A stretch of DNA of 9,991 bases from Lachnospiraceae bacterium (GTDB lineage Bacteria > Bacillota > Clostridia > Lachnospirales > Lachnospiraceae): positions 1 through 9,991 of the forward strand of contig JAFVEU010000017.1 of assembly GCA_017475845.1 (NCBI GenBank), in the 5' to 3' direction. The notes under the pieces were generated by a model. It had not been told where the DNA came from. It did not search any database and saw only the letters and a list, made by a program, of their open reading frames with translations. The translations under genes and the position numbers were made by a program. This document shows, piece after piece, positions 5,187-9,991 of the stretch (its first letter is position 1; every line of letters begins with the position of its first letter).

Positions 5187-7176
5187 AAACCTTCTCCTTA
5201 GGGAAAGTAAGTATCATATTGAATCCCGTCAGCCACTCGATCTCCATTGTACCGCCGATCTCACAAACAAGCTGCCTTAGGTTCTTCAAACCGCCTTTTT
5301 CAGTGATTTCTCCCCGGGGGTGTTCCCCGTTATTTGTAAAGCTGATCCTGTAGGAACCGGGGTCTTCTTTAATGTCAACATATACCTTACTGCCCCCGGC
5401 GTGCCGGAGGACATTTGTTATATGCACGGTAAGAGCTGTATCAAGAACCCTTTTAATATCCCTGTCATCGGGAATCTCGCCGGACAGCTTTATATCGACA
5501 CCCATGCTTTCGGCCTGGGATATGAAATATGACGTATCCCCTGCAATGGCCTTTGGCTTATCATAAGGAGGAGCAGCCGACATTTCTTTGACGATATGAT
5601 CCCACTCGTAAAGGATCTCTTCCCTTGTCATTTTCTTTTTACCGGTCAGATACGCTTTTGTCAGGAGAAGGCATCTGCCCAGACTGTCATGGATCCCGGT
5701 CTTGGCCGCAAGGACCTCCTTTTCAAGGGAAAGATAGGATGCGATCTCCTGCAGACCATAGCCTGTATTCCTGTATGATGCAGCAGAGAGCCCCTTTCCG
5801 GGAAGGGCAGGGCAGGATGCCGACAGCCGAAGCTTCCAGGTGTCATCCTCATCATATATCCTTATCTTTGCTCCAATAGCATCGAAAAGCTCTTTATCTG
5901 CCAGGGGATAAGGGTTATCAGTGTTCAAGGGGGTACCACTGAGATCCATATCGGCTTCAACCGTGAGTATGAAAGATACCGTATCCTCTGTCTTTTCGGT
6001 CACAAGCTTCACATAGCAGGCGCTGAGTACTCTGCAGGAGATGTTCTTTAAGAGTTCGAGGATACCGGATATAAGGAGCATGGGCACATCCACACTGTCC
6101 CCGCTTTCTTCAAAGCCTGCGCTGATCTCCGAAAAGTCAAAATAATCAAGGGCTTCCCGTACGGCAAGGGACAGCTCAGAGGAGCTTAAGAGACCTGATT
6201 CCGAAGTGATGAGCTCAAGGTTTGCCCTTCTTTTAATGTATATGCCTATAAATGAAATGCGTTTGATCCCCTTTTGGAAGGCATCATCACCGGCGTCCCG
6301 GATCCTCTCAAGAATATCCTCTATCTCCACGATCTCCCTGCTGACGGTACCGGATATCCCGTCACTTATCCAGGCTCTGTCCTTTGCAAGTGAGACCGTG
6401 GGGATGAGACCGACTGAGATCATAGCTTCCCAGAACCCAATGTAAAGCAGTACATAGACCTCCTGGATGTTATAAAGGGAATTGCCGTTAACAGAGGGGC
6501 TGGAGCCTTTGCATATCATATAATACCATAGCCAGAGAAGGCCCCCGAAAACCTCAATGGCTGCCGGTATGATCCAATACTTTCTGTAGGCGGAAAGAAT
6601 GCATTTTCTGATGGCTATGATGAATGAAGACAGCATGAGGGCCACATACCAGATGATGATCAGATAATAAAAAACCCCCATGGTGCTGTATTCCTCGTCT
6701 CCCACATACCAGATCTTTATGGCCAGGCCGTGTATGTCATTTGTAAGCACGATGGTAAGAAGCAGGGCGCAGATCAGGCTTAAGACCGTAAACAGCCGCC
6801 GGTATCTTTTCCTGTCCCTGCCGCCGATGGAAAGACAGATCATCAGTGACAGAAGGGGTGTGATAAGGATGGGGATATAGTACCCGTACCACATTAATCT
6901 GTGGGGAAAGGTAAATTTGGGAACAAGACTGTATTTGATAAACCTCAGAATGAAAAGCAGGGTCAGTAACATCCCGCCAAGACTCATATTTCGTTTTATG
7001 TACTGATCCGGAATCTCATCCTTAAGGGAGTATACCCAGAAAAGGATGAGCAGGGTATAAGAATAGGTTGTAACATTCTTAATGGGGATGAAGTGACAGA
7101 AATATCCGCCCCAAAGGGCTGTGACCAATGCCCATGCGATGAGTATCCATTCGGTTTTTAACCTGCCTTTAACCAT
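5185..7176 (-). CDS. Membrane sensor histidine kinase with N-terminal 7TM-type sensor domain
   Basis: This is the sensor of the two-component system whose regulator follows 120 bases downstream. The 663 residues begin with about eight hydrophobic segments (near 9-30, 36-51, 64-85, 94-117, 127-148, 165-189, 200-222, 240-260). LTNDIHGLA (143-151) after the fifth resembles the TND-H signature of the histidine-kinase 7TM domain (HisKA_7TM). A long cytoplasmic linker without a recognised domain (about 270-475) leads to a NarL-type H-box, IHDSLGRCLL, with likely phospho-acceptor His496. The ATP-binding domain has an N-box, ITNVLRHAGGS, with Asn588; a G1-like segment FTNNGEHP (613-620) with Asn where many kinases have Asp; and a G2 segment EKGGLKNLRQLV (626-637). 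GGAG sits 7 bases before the ATG. The signal sensed is unknown. A weak promoter match (7247-7219) may drive it. Confidence 0.9.
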   Translation of the reverse strand: MVKGRLKTEWILIAWALVTALWGGYFCHFIPIKNVTTYSYTLLILFWVYSLKDEIPDQYIKRNMSLGGMLLTLLFILRFIKYSLVPKFTFPHRLMWYGYYIPILITPLLSLMICLSIGGRDRKRYRRLFTVLSLICALLLTIVLTNDIHGLAIKIWYVGDEEYSTMGVFYYLIIIWYVALMLSSFIIAIRKCILSAYRKYWIIPAAIEVFGGLLWLWYYMICKGSSPSVNGNSLYNIQEVYVLLYIGFWEAMISVGLIPTVSLAKDRAWISDGISGTVSREIVEIEDILERIRDAGDDAFQKGIKRISFIGIYIKRRANLELITSESGLLSSSELSLAVREALDYFDFSEISAGFEESGDSVDVPMLLISGILELLKNISCRVLSACYVKLVTEKTEDTVSFILTVEADMDLSGTPLNTDNPYPLADKELFDAIGAKIRIYDEDDTWKLRLSASCPALPGKGLSAASYRNTGYGLQEIASYLSLEKEVLAAKTGIHDSLGRCLLLTKAYLTGKKKMTREEILYEWDHIVKEMSAAPPYDKPKAIAGDTSYFISQAESMGVDIKLSGEIPDDRDIKRVLDTALTVHITNVLRHAGGSKVYVDIKEDPGSYRISFTNNGEHPRGEITEKGGLKNLRQLVCEIGGTMEIEWLTGFNMILTFPKEKV

Positions 7177-7309
7177 ATATGATCTCCGGTATGAATGATA
7201 TCAACAGCAATAGTATCTCACATATTCTCTATACTGGCTATGAACAAATGTACACTTTCAGAAGCTGATACCATTTTCAAAGGAAATTCGTATGCAAAGC
7301 GGACAGACC

Positions 7310-7323
7310 TGTACTTTAGTACA
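7310..7323. promoter_or_regulatory. Palindrome in the divergent promoter region (candidate operator)
   Basis: TGTACT and AGTACA are exact reverse complements around a 2-base TT spacer. A related palindrome TGTACA lies at 7249-7254, and TGCAAA occurs on both sides at 7293-7298 and 7327-7332. The 269-bp space between the kinase and the surface protein gene must hold promoters for both. Dyads sharing TGTAC there could bind a regulator such as the neighbouring LuxR-type protein; that assignment is inference. No sigma-A promoter for the + strand gene is convincing: TTGCAA (7326-7331) and TAAAAT (7352-7357) are 20 bp apart. Confidence 0.35.
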
Positions 7324-7389
7324 TATTGCAAACCCTGAATGTATGGCAAAATAAAATAGTATGTTCAGAATTCTTATCATAGAAAAGTG

Positions 7390-7417
7390 CCCGGAAGCGC
7401 CGATCGGAGGCTCCGGG
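7390..7417 (+). other. GC-rich hairpin in the leader of the surface protein gene
   Basis: CCCGGA at 7390-7395 pairs exactly with TCCGGG at 7412-7417, and further G-C pairs are possible inside the loop, which also contains the palindrome CCGATCGG (7400-7407). It ends 16 bases before the ribosome binding site and is followed by AGAAATAA, so it is not a terminator. It could protect the 5' end of the mRNA or modulate ribosome access. It stands out as a GC-rich island in AT-rich leader DNA. Confidence 0.45.
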
Positions 7418-7433
7418 AGAAATAACAGTCATT

Positions 7434-7440
7434 GGAGGAG
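7434..7440 (+). promoter_or_regulatory. Strong ribosome binding site of the surface protein gene
   Basis: GGAGGAG precedes the ATG at 7446; the GGAGG core is 7 bases from it. This fixes the start of the long open frame that runs off the window. Confidence 0.8.
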
Positions 7441-7445
7441 AAGGA

Positions 7446-9991
7446 ATGTTTAAGGCAGTGATCAGAAGGATATTGAGCGTGGTTAAGGTTGTATTTCGGA
7501 GATTTTTCAGTATTGTCCTGTCAGTGATGCTTGTATTTTCAACATCCGGCGTGACGGAGTGCTTTGCGGAGAATGTTTCCCACGAGGAAATACCGGCTGA
7601 GGAAACGGTCTCCGTAGAAAGTATTAATGTCGGAGAAGAGCCGGGATCTGACGGCGATACCGTAAGCAGCGACGAAAAACCGGAGTCTGAGGGCGATACC
7701 GTAAGCAGCGATGAATCAGGAGATAAGGAAGATACTGAGTCTCCGGACGGATCCGGTTCCGAAGAGGACCCGCCTGCAGATGATACAGCCTCGGGTGGCT
7801 ACGACCTTTCTGAAGATAATAAAAAACCTGCAAATACCGTAAGTTCCGACGATACAACGTCCGTAAGCGCAGATACCATCCTCCCCGTAGTGGAAAATGG
7901 CCGTGAGCCGGAGATGCTGGGGGTAGACGGAGGCGGCACACTCGCCTATGAGTCATATCATATTAGGCAAGATGGAGGACAGGGAAGAGTAGTATACAGG
8001 TATTATAAAAAAGAAAACGGGAAATACAGCCTGTTTATTGGAACAAGTAATGTTGGAAACAGTTATGTCTCCAAGTGGAAAATCGATGATCCCAGTATAG
8101 AAGAATATAATGGCAATCCCGTCGAAAACAGCTTTGATAATCTGATAAAGAACGTAGATGAGGTTGTTGGTTTTGGTTCACAGATAGTGGAAATACCCGA
8201 ATCAGCTTTTAATAATAGCCAAGGTAATTGGAATAATCTTAAAGCGGTAAGATTTGAGGGGGAATCCGCCGGTTCAGGATGCAGTATTACTGAGATCGGG
8301 AAACAGGCTTTTTATAATTGTATCGGATTGAAATATGTTACCGGCAAATCCTCGGTTTATAGCATAGATGAATGGGCGTTTTCCGGATGCAGTGAACTTA
8401 GGAACATATATTTACCTGAAACATTAGTCGATGTAAAAGCCTATGCTTTTGACGGCTGTACCAGTCTTCAGGGGCTATGTTTCCTAAATACAGACTCTTC
8501 TCTTGGTATAGGTGACTACGCATTTAGAGATTGCAAAAAACTCCAATACATTACTCTCCCCAAAAAGGTTGATTATCAGATCGGGGAGGATTCATTCTAC
8601 CGTGTCAGCATCAACCTGGACAATAATATTCATCTTAAGATATATTACAATGGCACTTATTATAATAATACATCCGTTAAAAGTAATTATGCTTTTGCCA
8701 AGGAAATAATTAATAGAGGACATTATACAAAAGGCGATTACTCGGAAATTTATAATAACATGACCGCCGGAATAAAGGGATATATAGGTTCCGAGGAAAC
8801 GGATTGCCTTTATGAAATGACCACTGACAAAAAGACGGTTACTCTTTCAGGTTCAGGAAAAATGGTCAATTTTGCTTCAAATGCAATGTATCCATGGGGT
8901 TCTTCGGTTACCAGTTTGAATTTTTCAAGTTACCCCGGCTCTATTGGAACAAATGCCTTCTCCGGCTGTTCCAATCTTACTGCCCTTGATCTTGGAACAG
9001 GCAATTATTCCATAGGTAATAATGCTTTCAGCAACTGCAAGATTACCAACCTTACCTACGGCGGCCAGACCCTTGGCTCCAATGTTTTTTCGGGTGCAGA
9101 TAATTTTGCCAGAACCGGAGACAATATCACTCCCAAGGCCACCCTGAATATAAAGATGGGAGATAAGTCCCTGAACAGTGGCGTATTTAACGGGAATAAG
9201 AATATAAAAACCATTAATATCGAAAGTATTAAAGATATCAATTCAAGCGCCTTCAAGGACTGTACCGGAATCTCCACCCTTAAGATCACTAAAGCAGGTA
9301 CCATATATGGCTATGCTTTCCAGAACTGTACTTCTATCAATGATCCTACATTAGGATACGGTTCCGGAAGTATAACGGAGATAAAAAAATACGCATTTAA
9401 GGATTGTACCGGGATCACGACATTTAATTCGGGGCGGACAGTAACGTTGGATGATAATATACTGTCAGGATGTAAATATCTGACTTCGTTTACGGTTGGT
9501 CCTCTTACAACATATATTTCCCCGCTTATTAACGAAAACAAAAACTCCATCACGACTCTTTCCGTTGATTCCGGAAACAAAAAGTATGCAAGCATAAACA
9601 ATAAATGTATTACATATAACAAAGACGGTGATCTTACTATCAGGGTTGCGGTAAATAGTTTGACAACTATCCCATCCGGTGTTGCTTCCATAGGAGCATA
9701 TGCTTTTTCTTCCCTGAATATGGTCAGCATAACAATTACTGACGGGGTTAAGAAGATCCGTAATGATGCATTTGAGGACTGTACAAATTTAAAAACTGTG
9801 ATATTTCCTGCCACGTTAACTTCAATTGAAGGATGGGCTTTTAATAATTGCAATAGTTTAAGTACGATAATATACAATGGATCGGAATATCAATGGGATA
9901 ATAATCTTACGATAGTTAATAACTATAATGATCCCATAACCAAAGATAAGGTGCAGTGGAAATTCAGTGAGGGTTACCTCGACAATAATAA
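7446..9991 (+). CDS. Secreted BspA-like leucine-rich repeat (LRR_5) surface protein, 3' end outside the window
   Basis: The frame is open from the ATG to the window edge: 848 complete codons, no stop. Residues 1-41 form a long signal peptide (basic FKAVIRR and FRRFF, then FSIVLSVMLVF, likely cut after CFA). Residues 42 to about 160 are acidic, rich in Asp, Glu, Ser and Thr, with two 13-residue tandem copies at 66-91. LRR_5 repeats follow, typified by IGKQAFYNCIGLKYV, in blocks near 281-375, 490-715 and 739-815. Between them, KKTVTLSGSGKMV and PWG (Trp484) look like a degenerate copy of the GTLTISGTG..PW module often preceding LRR_5. The last part, IIYNGSEYQWDNN, matches another repeat-end motif. 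Such proteins are usually cell-surface adhesins or scaffold proteins; the exact role here is unknown. The anchor would be in the missing C-terminus. The gene is more AT-rich than its neighbours. Confidence 0.9.
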   Translation, partial: MFKAVIRRILSVVKVVFRRFFSIVLSVMLVFSTSGVTECFAENVSHEEIPAEETVSVESINVGEEPGSDGDTVSSDEKPESEGDTVSSDESGDKEDTESPDGSGSEEDPPADDTASGGYDLSEDNKKPANTVSSDDTTSVSADTILPVVENGREPEMLGVDGGGTLAYESYHIRQDGGQGRVVYRYYKKENGKYSLFIGTSNVGNSYVSKWKIDDPSIEEYNGNPVENSFDNLIKNVDEVVGFGSQIVEIPESAFNNSQGNWNNLKAVRFEGESAGSGCSITEIGKQAFYNCIGLKYVTGKSSVYSIDEWAFSGCSELRNIYLPETLVDVKAYAFDGCTSLQGLCFLNTDSSLGIGDYAFRDCKKLQYITLPKKVDYQIGEDSFYRVSINLDNNIHLKIYYNGTYYNNTSVKSNYAFAKEIINRGHYTKGDYSEIYNNMTAGIKGYIGSEETDCLYEMTTDKKTVTLSGSGKMVNFASNAMYPWGSSVTSLNFSSYPGSIGTNAFSGCSNLTALDLGTGNYSIGNNAFSNCKITNLTYGGQTLGSNVFSGADNFARTGDNITPKATLNIKMGDKSLNSGVFNGNKNIKTINIESIKDINSSAFKDCTGISTLKITKAGTIYGYAFQNCTSINDPTLGYGSGSITEIKKYAFKDCTGITTFNSGRTVTLDDNILSGCKYLTSFTVGPLTTYISPLINENKNSITTLSVDSGNKKYASINNKCITYNKDGDLTIRVAVNSLTTIPSGVASIGAYAFSSLNMVSITITDGVKKIRNDAFEDCTNLKTVIFPATLTSIEGWAFNNCNSLSTIIYNGSEYQWDNNLTIVNNYNDPITKDKVQWKFSEGYLDNN
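7641..7718 (+). repeat. Two tandem 39-bp copies in the acidic linker of the surface protein
   Basis: Copies at 7641-7679 and 7680-7718 agree at 33 of 39 positions, including the 20-base core GGCGATACCGTAAGCAGCGA at 7653 and 7692. They encode PGSDGDTVSSDEK and PESEGDTVSSDES (residues 66-91). A further partial echo, NTVSSDD, starts at residue 130. In-frame tandem copies of this kind can change number by slippage, altering linker length. Confidence 0.85.

Noticed and set aside
7446..7571. Lipoprotein signal at Cys39 of the surface protein
   Set aside because: The residues before the cysteine are VTE; Glu at -1 does not fit a lipobox, whereas CFA followed by EN fits an ordinary signal peptidase site.
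7624..7956. 110-codon open frame on the - strand, rich in Arg and Leu
   Set aside because: It is the complement of the acidic, repetitive linker of the surface protein; its composition is explained by the + strand coding sequence.
9056..9877. Two - strand open frames of 82 and 188 codons at the right end
   Set aside because: Both lie opposite the LRR_5 coding frame, which is open throughout and has repeat periodicity; the hydrophobic translations are mirror images of the repeats.
1..9991. CRISPR array, rRNA or tRNA genes
   Set aside because: No regularly spaced direct repeats, tRNA cloverleaf signatures or rRNA motifs were seen on either strand.

Overview
The window looks like the chromosome of an anaerobic Firmicute of class Clostridia, most likely family Lachnospiraceae. 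The basis is the style of the genes, not a search: a clostridial GyrA, a two-subunit iron-sulfur fumarase, a 7TM histidine kinase paired with a LuxR-type regulator, and a large secreted LRR_5 (BspA-like) protein. The first 7 kb is of medium GC; the last 2.5 kb is visibly richer in A+T.

Layout. Bases 1-178 hold no clear gene but are packed with hairpins. gyrA follows on the + strand (179-2719) with a TTG start; gyrB is not in the window. Four genes then lie on the - strand, read right to left: a 7TM sensor kinase (7176-5185), its LuxR/NarL response regulator (5064-4438), fumarase alpha (4354-3509) and fumarase beta (3249-2722). gyrA and fumarase beta converge with only 2 bases between their stops, and the apparent gyrA terminator (13-bp perfect stem plus T5) lies inside the fumarase beta coding sequence. 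A 269-bp divergent region (7177-7445) separates the kinase from a + strand gene for a secreted, acidic, leucine-rich-repeat surface protein that runs off the right end.

How the parts may work together. The kinase and regulator form a complete two-component system, which could control the fumarase genes downstream of it, the divergent surface protein, or itself; the sequence does not decide between these. The two fumarase subunits together make one [4Fe-4S] enzyme interconverting fumarate and malate.

The most unusual stretch is the 259-bp gap between the two fumarase genes. It is AT-rich and carries a perfect DnaA box (TTATCCACA) followed 11 bases on by a one-mismatch box. It is bracketed by a perfect 10-bp inverted repeat whose arms contain the two half-sites of the parS chromosome-segregation sequence. 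Lying next to gyrA, a gene often found near the origin, this is a candidate DnaA/ParB-related or origin-derived element. No complete new defence or mobile system is visible.
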